A model generated the notes under the pieces. It ran no database searches and was not told the origin of the DNA. It was given only the letters and a program-made list of their open reading frames with translations. This document shows, piece after piece, positions 24,200-34,478 of a stretch of DNA of 64,000 nucleotides. A program made the translations under genes and the position numbers. This DNA comes from Zygnema cylindricum (lineage: Eukaryota > Streptophyta > Zygnematophyceae > Zygnematales > Zygnemataceae): assembly GCA_037447655.1 (NCBI GenBank), contig JBBHKE010001696.1, forward strand, positions 29,069 through 93,068. Direction: 5' to 3'. Within the stretch, counting starts at the first letter, position 1, and each line of letters starts with the position of its first letter.

Positions 24200-25500
24200 A
24201 CAAGAGTAAGGATGTTCCTGAAAAAGTTTACTAGCCTTTTTTTTTCCAGAAGCTCAAAAATCAATCCTTCACATTGTTGGCGGCCATTTTCACTCTTTCC
24301 CCTCTCTCTCCATCACTTCCTTCTTTTTCCTTGTACTTTATTTAGATTGTATAGGTTTATTTTTGCTTTTAATTTATCAATTTGCACACTCTTTAGAATG
24401 ATTTATATCCTAGTTGTCTTCCTATGTATTGGACTTTCAAATTTTTACCTTACACAATTTAAAAAAAAAATCCAAAACCTATAATTTTACAGCTAAATAT
24501 GGAAAAATTGGAATCTTGCATTTGACAAATATTCTTACTCAGATAAGAATTACAGTGATTCCCTTAAATGATCTTTAATAATTTCATCGTGTCCTTATCC
24601 TTAAATATTAAATTACATTTTTTTTTTACATGTTTTAATTTTAGTTGAATTGAATCTCTAAAGATTCTGCAAAATAATTGAAAAAGCCCTTTTCTTATGT
24701 ACATGATTTGGTGTAAAAACCACATTATTTTACCAATGAACGGTGTTCCATGCAACAGATAAAACAAATCCACACCTCTTAACACTAATAATGCGGTCCA
24801 CACTATTTACACATAATATTTCACTTTTTCAGAATCTTTCAGATTTTTTTTCATGGTGAGTTAGGCAAAAACTTGTAAAAAAAACAAATACAGGAGATGT
24901 TTTCAAACACAAATGACTAATTTGATTAAGAAACTTTTCTTAATTAGAAAAGAAATAGCAAATATAGTGAGATAAGAAAAGTAGCGCACTCTTCTAGTTT
25001 TGCCGGAAAGTATTTTGAACATTCGATTCGACTAAAGACGAAAACATGATCCTATATTTAAGAATTAAAGAATATGATTCAACATCACTTATGGTTTAAA
25101 AAGCAATCGAAAATTTATGAATTAGTTCATATGGTCCAACATTTGACCGTACGATTTGAATATATAAATTCAACTTTAAATAATTAATTAATTAATTAAA
25201 AAAAAAATCCCACGTGTAAATCACAAAGCAGTATTCTTCAAGTATGACCAAAAAATCAAAAATTAGGTCTTAAGCACAACCTGTAACCAACATTAAATGC
25301 TCAAATTTGTGAACATTTGGCTCCTCTTCCTCTTCTTCTTTGTACTTTATTTTAACTTTTTCTTGTGGTTTTCGTGTTTTAAATATTTGTAAGCTTTTCA
25401 AGGTTTAGGTTAAACATCATTTTTAAGTTCCTCAAAACAAAAATGTCAAAAAAATTGCGCAAAGTCGTTTAATTATTAACGGCCAAAACTACAAAAAAAA
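24200..25500. other. AT-rich intergenic stretch
   Basis: No coding motif, terminal repeats or RNA gene is recognised. Short A and T runs dominate. Confidence 0.5.
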
Positions 25501-25612
25501 AGGCGAGCTAAGGATATATAACCCCCCTTCAACCCTAAAACAAGCTCTTCAAAACCCTAAAGTGCCCTCCCCAATCCGTACAGCCGTACATAATTCACGT
25601 CCGTACACTCAC

Positions 25613-25767
25613 CTGAGAAATCCCTGGTCGGTATCCACAGGCACCTCATCGCCAACTGTCGCCAGCGCAGCATCGTGCAGATAAGACAAAGCGCAATCCC
25701 TCAGCCTCTCATCGCACGCCTTCACACGTGCGGCCATAGTGCCATCGTACTGTGCCAGGGCGGCCAT
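25613..25767 (-). CDS. Orphan first exon of an unidentified, probably S-phase-regulated gene
   Basis: An ATG at 25767 opens 51 codons plus two bases, ending CTCAG|GTGAGT, a consensus splice donor (GT at 25612-25611). The peptide starts MAALAQYDGTMAARVK and ends DEVPVDTDQGFLR. Its composition and codon use are those of a real protein. I do not recognise the family. Directly upstream are an E2F palindrome and two teloboxes, a pairing typical of plant replication and cell-cycle genes. No downstream exon with a credible acceptor is visible in the 1.4 kb to the left, where AT-rich DNA takes over. The gene is therefore either long-introned and continuing further left, or reduced to promoter and exon 1. 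Confidence 0.55.
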
Positions 25768-25815
25768 TTTGGCGCCAAACCCTAACTCAGCACTCCGAAA
25801 CCCTAACTGAAAACG
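25768..25815 (-). promoter_or_regulatory. E2F site and two teloboxes upstream of the orphan exon
   Basis: On the minus strand the order is TTAGGGTTT, then TTAGGGTTT, then TTTGGCGCCAAA directly abutting the ATG at 25767. TTTGGCGC is the canonical E2F/DP site and here forms a full palindrome. TTAGGGTTT (AAACCCTAA) is the plant telobox, a known ligand of Pur-alpha and TRB proteins. All are likely within the 5' leader or proximal promoter. Confidence 0.65.
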
Positions 25816-26415
25816 CCGATTCGGATCCTCTTATGAACGAGAAATACGAGTTAAACCCATATTCAGCAATTCAGAATTATTCGTTGCTTCTTCTGCAGGA
25901 AATTCGAGATTGAAATGGAAGCTGGTTGCAGCACGTGGCGGAAAGGAGGGCGCCGCTGGCTACCGTACACTCATGATGACATATGAATGTCGTTAGCGGT
26001 ACGGAAATAGTACGGGCTCGAAAAAAGTAAAAAACTCAGAATCACGGTATGTTTGAATACCGTACGTTATGAAGTACTGTACTGTACTGTAGCTTCTTCC
26101 GTACCGTACCGCCGTACGTTTTTAGGAATTGGTAGCTGGAAGACGTCAGGTCTTTACCGAACATGAACGGTCAGCCGTCAGACATACCGAAGTACGGAAA
26201 ACTAAAAAATACGGACGGAATAATGGTTCGAAATTTATACACCTTTCGCACGTGAAGAATAATTAATATCGCATGTGCGATAAAGTAACCAGCCGTACAG
26301 TCTACAATTTTATTATGGAAAAGAAAATGGAGATCTGCCCTAACAACGAACAGTGTACCTGTGCCAAAAATACCACGTACGCACATAAAAAAAAAAAAAA
26401 ATTATGAGATACGAA

Positions 26416-26519
26416 AAGTTTAACTTCGACACGATTCGTATCGCCTTGCGACATTACAGTACAGTACAAGTTTAACTTCGACACGATTCGTATCGCCTTG
26501 CGACATTACAGTACAGTAC
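26416..26519. repeat. Exact 52-bp tandem duplication
   Basis: AAGTTTAACTTCGACACGAT... to ...ACAGTACAGTAC occurs at 26416-26467 and again, identically, at 26468-26519. The second copy runs into the TA target of the adjacent MITE. Confidence 0.9.
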
Positions 26520-26570
26520 ACCGTGAATCGTTATTAGCGTATAGAAATTATTAGTGTACATAATGAATTA

Positions 26571-27282
26571 GGGTGAAGTTCCATCATACGTTCTGTAATT
26601 GTACGGCCAACACTACATACCGGGTCGATTGAGTCGAAGTTCCATCACGTAGAGTCTGTAAACCACGTGTTCTAAATTGACTGGCGCCACGCAAGCTACG
26701 ATCCGATATTGAATATCTTTCAGATTTTTAGCACCGACAAACTTAACTTCAAATCTTGACTTGCGTACGACGTGAGCATACGACAAAACTTGTATACATT
26801 TTGCAGACGACGCCAGCTCATTTTTTAGGGTTTCGGTTTTCGAACATAACGAAAGTCCTTTGACAGAAATAGTGTGACGAACAAAAGTTATCGAAATAGC
26901 GTGACGAGGGAATGTTACAAAATTTCGTTTTTAGTTTCGTTTATATTTTGGAAATCGCGTGTCATGTGGAAATCTTAAGATTTTTCGTTGGTTTTCCATC
27001 ATGACATGTAGATTAATTGTCCACCGTGTCACAAATTTTTTTTTTCTGTGTATGCCAACCCACCTCGTCGAGGTGGGTTGAGTCTAACAGAGAAAATTGA
27101 AGCGAACTCATCGCAGATGAACATTTGACGGCCAGTATTACCTCCAAGACCTCCGGAGAGTATTGGCAAGATTCTCTGTAATGTTGGTTTTCGTATAAAA
27201 ACAAAATAGGCGGTACGATCTGGTATGGAGAGTCGCGGATTTCTGTTAGAAACGCCACTTTTCGTTTGATGGAACTTCACCC
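26571..27282. mobile_element. PIF/Harbinger-like MITE, family 1, complete
   Basis: Ends are GGGTGAAGTTCCATCATACG and the inverted TTTGATGGAACTTCACCC. TTA lies at 26568-26570 and 27283-27285. The body matches 3243-4671 and, in reverse, 34479-35215. A hairpin, CCAACCCACCT and its complement, sits at 27055-27080. Confidence 0.8.
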
Positions 27283-27285
27283 TTA

Positions 27286-28013
27286 GGGTAAGGTTCCATT
27301 AGGCGGTCCCAGTAAAAGTACGGACAAGTCTACTGACAGCGTTTACTGGAAGTCCGCTCCATTATGTCGGGCCAGTAACAAGCATTCCTCAATTATGATT
27401 GGCGCCACATAAGTTACAGTCTAGATTCTAAAAATCTTAAAAAAATCTACAAACGGGATATCTGTACGAAATATCTGTACGACCGGAGGTAGTTAATGAT
27501 TTGTACATAAAGTTTTCGGCCAGATTTTGATTTTGAAAATAGAAATCGAAATTTCGAAACGGAATGGCAAAAAGAAGTGTCAAACTTTGAAGGTCGCGGC
27601 AAAACCTTGAATGTCAGACGGAGCGTGCGAGGATATTTTCAACCTGACATGCATTCAGCGTGGCAGGCGGCACATGGCCTGTACGACGTGCACGCCTGTG
27701 ATCCCTCGATCAAAGTAGATATGTATTTATTTTTTGACGTGTACCAATGGCAATCATCTCGTGGGCCCCAACTCTCCTCGCGAGGAGAGTTGGGGCCCAC
27801 GAGATGATGTGCCCGATTGCTTCGCAGATCTATAATAGTGAAACATCCAACGGTCAGGAATCACTCCTACATCATTGGAGCTTCCCGACAGCTTTCCAGT
27901 AGCGATGTTTCGTCTTACAAAAAAAAATTAATGGTACGGATATGTACGGTGATGTACGAATACGTACGGCGTCCAGTAGCAAACCTCACTTTTCGCCTAA
28001 TGGAACCTTACCC
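27286..28013. mobile_element. PIF/Harbinger-like MITE, family 2, complete
   Basis: Ends are GGGTAAGGTTCCATTAGGC and the inverted GCCTAATGGAACCTTACCC, flanked by TTA at 27283-27285 (shared with the neighbour) and 28014-28016. The body matches the interrupted copy at 9354-10440. The ends are related to family 1 but the bodies differ. Confidence 0.8.
27753..27808. repeat. Perfect 56-bp palindrome inside the family 2 MITE
   Basis: Two 28-base arms, ATCATCTCGTGGGCCC... through ...CTCTCCTCG and its exact complement, meet with no loop at 27780/27781. The homologous site at 10308-10354 also forms a hairpin (23-base arms, two mismatches, one-base loop). Only the inner 11 bases (AACTCTCCTCG) are shared with this one. 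Confidence 0.9.
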
Positions 28014-28143
28014 TTAGTGTCATTTATGCTAATTTGTGTATCAATGCCATTTTCAAAAAAATGTTTAATTGTAATTTCTCCATAACGCTGATTTGGGTAT
28101 ACAGGATCCGCCGTCTTAACATATACGGTAAAATAGGTAGAAG

Positions 28144-28449
28144 CATAGTTCAAAAGTAGGCGTTTTTATGGTAGGCCTTTGGTCGGCGCCTTCATCATAA
28201 TTTGTGTTATGGGCTTTTCATGTGATCTTCTTAGATCGCTATTTTGATCAGCGACCGTCCGATCGTCTGAATCTGACGGTGTAAATAAATTTTTTTGGTC
28301 CGAATGTTTTAATAAGTCCAATTTTTGATCCGAATGTTTTAATTGGTCCAAATAGGTCCGAATACAATATGGGTCTTAAGGTCATATTGTATGTTTTGCA
28401 TACAATAGGCATATTGTATGGGCCTACTTTCACCTACTTTTGAACTATG
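28144..28449. mobile_element. hAT-like MITE with perfect 8-bp target duplication
   Basis: Ends CATAGTTCAAAAGTAGG and inverted CCTACTTTTGAACTATG are exact complements. They are flanked by GGTAGAAG at 28136-28143 and 28450-28457. The copy at 36215-36745 reads straight through this point (reverse strand AAAATAGGTAAAAGTACAAA). The interior is rich in short inverted motifs (GATCTTCTTAGATC, ATACAATATG/CATATTGTAT) and has no coding sense. This family is distinct from the TAGTGTTGTG elements. Confidence 0.8.
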
Positions 28450-28529
28450 GGTAGAAGTATAAAATCTGACAATCCGTACCACGTCGCGTCCTTTTACTAT
28501 AATTAATCCATGATTCTAATTTGGGTTTG

Positions 28530-29855
28530 CGGATGAGTAATTATTACGCCATTCATAATTATACACTAAAATAGGTACGTGTAAAAACTGTCGAAGGTAC
28601 GGGTTTTTGTCCATTCACTCAAGCTTATTCATGACTATAATAAGCGTTTTTTTCACGCGCGGTGAATATGATTACAGTAAAATAAGTGCGAGGACAACAT
28701 AGGACAAAACGTACATTGTCGCGTCATACAGTCGATTCCATGCTTCGGATTGTAAAACGCAGTTACCTTATAACGCCACGTAACCGTACAACTCTAATAC
28801 GTCCATTCAGTTCAGTTTCATATTGTGTAATGAACGAAACTATAACGACGGGTTTGATATGTTTACGTTTCGTTTCACATAACTTACATTGAACTCAGTG
28901 TTTCATTTTAATTTATTTGTCGTAAGAGGGGAGAACGAGCGTTATATGACGTTAAATATGGACCCTTAACTTTAATAAGGTGCCCGGTGGGTTGTTTTTA
29001 TTAGAATTCATGCATTGTAAAATGGGACTTAATTCTAATAATGATGTGTTTAGTTAAATCAAACGTCAAATAAACCTCTTATTAGTATCACTGTTAATTC
29101 TAATTGAATGTAAAACGGAGAATAAACCACTTATTAGGATATATGTTAATTCTAATTGGCGGTAATACGTCAACGAAAGCTGATCCAGCCGCCGTTGGAA
29201 GAGTATCATTGGCTGTTGCCGAAAACACGTGGCATGTTTAATATCCACGTATTTCTAAAGCTGGCCAGGTTCCGTAGATGACGTTTGAAAAATCGTTCGT
29301 CAATGTTACGAGGCTCGCATTTTTTCCCATCAACATATTGCCGTCCTACCTTGGAAGTGTTTCCATGGCGATTTGATAGATCTTTCTATATGTAGTTCCA
29401 CCTAATGACTTTCTGTAGCTTTTTCTTTTTTTGCTCTTTCTTTAATTGTATCGTTTAATTTACATTTGTTTTCCTAATAACTAATTACTGTAGCTGATGA
29501 TACTCTTCCCTCTCCAAAATTTCCAGCCGAAGTGAATGGATGATTTTTTTTTTGCAGTAAAATTAGTCTACCTGCAAATCTTAGTTTTGGAAAGGGAAAA
29601 GTATTCTCGTGGTACTTTTCGTCCGCAGCTTGGAATTTATTTATACTCTAATTTTTGGTCAGCCTAATGCTTGGCTATTTTGAATATGGCAAATAATTAT
29701 TTGCATAATTCCACAAGATTTGCAGTTTTTTGTTGGTATTTGCCTGTTGTCTTCCATGACATTAAAACAAAGCTAACCATAGAAAAATGCTTTTTCACAC
29801 AGTCTCACTCTGAATTTTAACTAACTAAAGTTGGTGATACCTTTCCTCAATTCAG
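28530..29855. other. Repeat-derived and AT-rich DNA before the H3 pseudogene
   Basis: From 28530 to about 29050 the sequence repeats MITE-internal phrases (TACGGTAAAATAGG-like, CGTACA). From 29400 it is AT-rich and may be a decayed H3 intron, given the splice acceptor at 29854-29855. No H3 N-terminal exon (the ARTKQTARKS coding region) was found upstream. Confidence 0.4.
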
Positions 29856-30136
29856 GTATCGTCCTAGAACAGTTGCTCTCCGTGAAATCAGAAAGTACCA
29901 GAAATTGACTGAGCTTCTCATCCGCAAGTTGCCATTCCAACGCCTTGTTTGTGAGATTGGACAGGATTTCAAGACGGATCTTCGATTCTAGAGCTCGGCT
30001 GTTCTAGCTCTACAGCTTCGCTTATTTGGTCGGTATGTTTGAGGACACCAATCTCTGTGCCATTCACGCTAAGAGAGTCACCATTATGGCAAAGGATGTC
30101 CAGGTGGCCAGGCGTATCCAAGGAGAACGGGCTTAG
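29856..30136 (+). pseudogene. Histone H3 pseudogene, C-terminal two thirds
   Basis: A CAG acceptor (TTCAG at 29851-29855) precedes [20 protein letters not shown] and then [11 protein letters not shown], covering H3 from about residue 53. After DFKTDLRF the conserved Gln codon is TAG (29989-29991). About 8 net bases are then lost where LQEAAEAY should be. The tail resumes as [20 protein letters not shown], ending in GERA and a stop at 30136. Non-conservative changes (Gly to Arg in YRPGT, Arg to Cys in LVREI) are unheard of in functional H3. The retained acceptor matches the known plant H3.3 intron position before YRPGT, so this derives from a genomic duplication rather than a processed transcript. 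Confidence 0.9.
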
Positions 30137-31557
30137 AAAAGTTTTTGAAATATTATTAGAATAAGATGAAAACATAGCAGCAGCAGGAACAGAGGAGTGA
30201 ACCAGCTGTTGCTCGATAATGGACTTGTAAATATTGGTAGAAGTAAAGACGACTTTTCCTACTGTTGTGTCGAGCGAAATTTATAGTTGTTAGCCACAGT
30301 AGAGTTTCCATTTCGATTAGGTGTTTGTTTTGTTTTGTCCCTCCCATTTTTTTCCCTTTTTTTTATTGAAAATAAAGATGTAAAAGCTGGTACTATTTTA
30401 AAGTACAACTTTATGCTGAGTATTTAAACACTATTTTGTGGCCTTTTGGTGTTTCTGTATCGACGACATTGAAAATTCGGGAAATTCCATCAAACCTTGT
30501 TTGGCTATAAATGACCTTGCCGTGCTTTTTTGCTATTTTTTTGTTTTATTTTTTATTATTTGGTTTTGGAGTTTTAAAATTTTTAAATTGGGGCAGGATG
30601 TTTGTCTACCTATCATGAAAGAGTTACCGATAACTACACTTTATGTTTCACTGTGTTGTTCCATTCACTCCATTTCGTATCTCTTGTATTAGCGAGGTTA
30701 GGATAAAGTAGTTGCACTGGAGGTAAGTTGGCTAAGTACTTGGGATATCTTTGAAGGCCTTGCTGAATTGCAAAATTGAGCTTATAATGACTTCTTTTAC
30801 ATTGAGAGTGTCAACTAATTTTCATGAGAAAGTTGTTGCGGCTCTTAGACGTGAAGACCCTTCGTTGAAACAACAATTTTTCAATCTCAACTGTTCATGG
30901 TAGGCTGCAAGCCAAGTTGCTTTAAGAACGTTTTTGCCCATTGTTTTATGAATGTGCAGAAATTACTGTCAACTGGCACTTGTAAGTTAGGCCTGTGGAT
31001 TTTAATCTCATTAGAAATGGAAAGGAATTTTTGAAGCGCCTGCATGTATATGAAATCGGAGAATTGCAAAGATGTAAGAAAGGTTGAAGGTTAGTGCTTC
31101 TCGTGGGGCTTTCAAAGATATGTGACTAACGTGTGCGGCTTCAAAAGTTTACAGATGTATTACAGAGTACAGAATTGAGCGATTTAATCCCACCTCCTGG
31201 TGTACCAATATCGAACAACACAAAATAGGGCGCTAGGAATTTCTGGGCTAATTAGTAAAACGAAAATGTGGAGATGCTGCTCTTGACTTTCTGTTGAAAC
31301 TTGGAAGGAATTGTAGCTTAAAACCAAATTTCGAATGTGCGAATATATAATAAAGATTTTATATGTGTGTATGCTTTTTTATAGAATATTACAATTTCGG
31401 GTTTTTACCAAGCTTACATGTTTTGTATAATGTGGAATTGGATGCATCTATAATTCTCATGTGTTTTTAGTCTGAGATGTTGTTAAGGTGGTATTTGGAA
31501 ATGAAGTGTGCGTGTAGACTGGATTTATAGATTTTGCTGCCTTCTACATGATAAAAT
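30137..31557. other. Intergenic stretch after the H3 pseudogene
   Basis: Probably H3-derived 3' flank at first (AATAAAG near 30372 could be a former poly(A) signal), then AT-rich DNA. No further gene is recognised. Confidence 0.45.
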
Positions 31558-31830
31558 AACCAGCGACAAAAATCCTTCGTCGCTGGTTAGTCATCCATCG
31601 ACGAAGTGAATTCGTTCTTACTTTCCGAAACAACTCTTACATGATATTGCACGGTTGCCATTTTAGCGGCGAGACGGTCTCGTCGCTGAATGGAAATTCA
31701 ACGGCGAAACTGCTTCGTCGTCATCTCCAGAAAATCAGAGTCTGCACTTGATTGCTGTCATTGTAACGATGACTCTGTCTCATCGCATGGCCTTACAGCG
31801 GCGAGATTGGTTCGTCGCTGGTCTATGAAG
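31558..31830. repeat. Cluster of GTCGCTGG / CCAGCGAC hairpins
   Basis: Stem AACCAGCGAC (31558-31567) pairs with GTCGCTGGTT (31579-31588). A second stem, AGCGGCGAGAC with GTCTCGTCGCT, spans 31666-31688. Further single arms lie near 31595, 31708 and 31797. Similar motifs occur at 40225-40295. Dense, short, inverted GCGACGAA-type repeats are typical of CACTA (En/Spm) subterminal regions, but no CACTA terminus was identified. Confidence 0.5.
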
Positions 31831-32579
31831 AGTGAGTTTGCAAAATAGGTGGAAAAGATTATGGTTATCAACAAAGAAGTGGGTTTATACTTTGCAACAA
31901 ATTGGCATTTTGACTGAGCTGAACCAAAAAACCGGAGTGAATAAAGACAGTAGATTCTTCCATGTAGGGAAAGAAAATTACGACTAAGTTACGCGGTGAG
32001 CAGTAGGATAAACGAAGTCATAATTTCAGCATATAGAGATGATACACAAAAGAATACATGCGGAGAACATTTAATATATTTCAAAACGAAAAAATCATCG
32101 AAACAACATGAAAGCAAATGAAAAAAGACACAATGAATAAAAAATGGAGAATAAGTTGACACAAATAAAGTCATTCATTAACAACAATGGAAGAAAAGTT
32201 ACAAAAATTGTATATTTCACGGTGATATCCTTTTAGAACGTTGTATTAAAACAAAAATGTAGTGAAGCCAATTAATCTACAATATGATGCAAAGCTCTAT
32301 GTACTTCAGTATACTTAACGTTTGCGTCTCTAGCATGAAAACCCCCAATAAAAAAAAAAACCTTCGTAATACTACACACACGAAAAAATAGTAACGATTC
32401 GACACGACGCAGATAGATCCCTGCAAAGTTCTTCACCGTTTTCCCCAAACGATGTCATCCGCTCCAACACCTTGAAGATGATACTTTCTTCTTCCATACG
32501 ATCATATGTTGGCGTAGATGTCCTTTAATATAATGACCGTCGGATGGAAGTTGATGGTCGATTAAAGTCTCAAATACAA

Positions 32580-33125
32580 AAGAGAAAAAGAGAGAAAAGG
32601 AATAATGAGCAATAATGAGAGGAAAAAGAGTGTGAGAGGATTGACAAAGGAAAGTCGCAGAGAGGAAACGAAGGGGGGACGCAGACGAGGTTGGATTAAA
32701 GAGTGGGAGAGAGAGTGGATGAGGAAAATCAAGAGAGTGAGGAAGAGAAAGTGGGAGAGGGTAAGGGAGGGAGAGGTAAAGGGCACATTTAAGTAAATCA
32801 CATGGATGGAAAATAAGAAAGGCATATTTAAGGGAAAGAGGGGGGTTAGGGATAGGGCAATTACTTAGGAGGGGAGTAGGGACGATTTATTGCAGAGGGA
32901 TTGAGAGAGGGATTGAGAGATAGACAAGGATTGAGAGATAGACAGTGAATGAGGGAGGGAGAGAGAGTGGGAAGAAGAGAGTTAGAGAGAAAAGTAGGGA
33001 AAGGGTATTGGACAGAATGAGGGGGGGAGAGAGAGAGAGTGGTAAAAAGAGAATGAGAGAGAACAGTAGAGAAAGGGTATGGGACAGAATGAGGGAGAGA
33101 GGGAGAGAGGGAGAGAGAGGGATGA
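32580..33125. repeat. GA-rich tract with about 70-bp tandem units
   Basis: A purine-rich strand. Within it, GAATGAGGG...GAGAGTGG...AAAGGGTATTGGACA repeats at 32947-33014, 33015-33086 and partly 33087-33125. ORFs on both strands are artefacts. Confidence 0.8.
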
Positions 33126-33316
33126 AAAACGGATAGAGCCGCGCACTTACCCATGATTTTCTTCGTAAACCCTAGCCATGTTATGGTCAACCCTAATACT
33201 GTTGTAAACCTTAATAATAAGGTATGGCGTATTGAAGGTTGCAAGACTACATGAGGCGGCTGGACAACGATCCGCATCTTACCCAAAAAATGGCGACGTT
33301 GTGTGAACATGGCTCC

Positions 33317-33392
33317 GCGATATTCAAATGTCACCCATCAGGAGATGAGGATGTGCGATATTCAAATGTCACCCACCAGGAGACGAGGATGT
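33317..33392. repeat. 38-bp tandem duplication
   Basis: GCGATATTCAAATGTCACCC... occurs at 33317-33354 and 33355-33392 with two substitutions. Confidence 0.85.
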
Positions 33393-33699
33393 GGATGGGA
33401 ATAGTCAGAACAAAAAATCTATTTTTTGTGTTTTGTCCGCATTTGCCGTTTTTTTGTTATCTTTTCAGGTTTTCAAGGCGCCGCGTTTTTTCAATCCTAA
33501 ATTTTGTAGCTTAACTCTAAAATTTACACATTATGACTCTAATTTGGTGACGTTTTGTGAATCATTACCCATTTTAGGGTCAAACTTAACTCTAATAAGC
33601 GTCTTTATCGTTTACAGGTTTGGTATTACTATTATGTTTCTGGTTGACATTGTAATAGCGTAAACATATACTTTATTAATTTCGAAGGAACTCAAATAG

Positions 33700-34157
33700 A
33701 GTTCAAACGGCAACGTAATAGACTTAACTTTCCGCGACTGTACAACATGTGTAAGTCTGCGACAGTACGCTTACGTAACATACACAGTTTTTCGCATGTG
33801 CACATGTTTTCTATTCTCATTGTCACACACAAAAACGAACATCTCAATGTATGTGAACGCCTGTTTTTACAAACCAGCTCCACGTTTATCTAAGCGCAGT
33901 TTTGTATGCAACCGACATAAGTTCACTACATTTTCCGTACGATTATTGGTAATGAAGTACAGTATTGTACGAACAACACATTCCGTACACCACACTATTC
34001 ATGAATCCACTACGGTCATACCATTGACGCTAATTTACAAGTACCGTATTTAATGTCAAAGATAAATTAGATTCAATCACTGTATTTCGTGTATCAATGT
34101 CAAAATTTCGGGGTGCCAATATAGCGTACAGTACGCTAATAACGATTCACGGTGTAG
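33700..34157. mobile_element. Tc1/mariner-like MITE, right part
   Basis: The right terminus CGCTAATAACGATTCACGGTG followed by TA is clear near 34130-34155. The internal CCGTACACCACACTATTCATG (about 33985) matches the family in reverse orientation. A left terminus was not found. Confidence 0.5.
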
Positions 34158-34478
34158 TGTATGTGATAGAACATTTGTTCACACTAACGACGATGCTGTC
34201 GACGGACGAGAGTTATGCGAACGGCTTTTTTTCGATGTGATTATTTTTTTGTTTAGTGCGATTTCATGTGCGAGCGCGATTCTATTAAATCATTATTTGT
34301 GCCTTTTTACTTATAATTTTGCACGGTCGAACTTCGTTCCTACTCCACACTATTTAAAACGAACCTATATAACAATGTTTTACGCTAATTAAACCTCACC
34401 TAAATTATAATAATGAAAAAAATAGAATCGTTTACTGTATTTGATGTCATAGATTCGAAATTTCGAGCGACCGAATTA

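Larger units (their letters stand above)
26519..28530. mobile_element. Tc1/mariner-like MITE holding three foreign MITEs
   Basis: The left end is TA followed by CACCGTGAATCGTTATTAGC. Three insertions interrupt the body (26571-27282, 27286-28013, 28144-28449). Between and after them the host sequence (GTGTCATTTATGCTAATTTG, AAAATAGGTAGAAG, AAAATCTGACAATCCGT) aligns, in reverse, with the uninterrupted copy at 36215-36745. Similarity fades near 28530 and no right end is seen. Confidence 0.65.

Noticed and set aside
32562-33334. ORFs of 60-157 codons on both strands
   Set aside because: Purine-rich tandem units create them. No ATG context, domain or conservation signal is seen.
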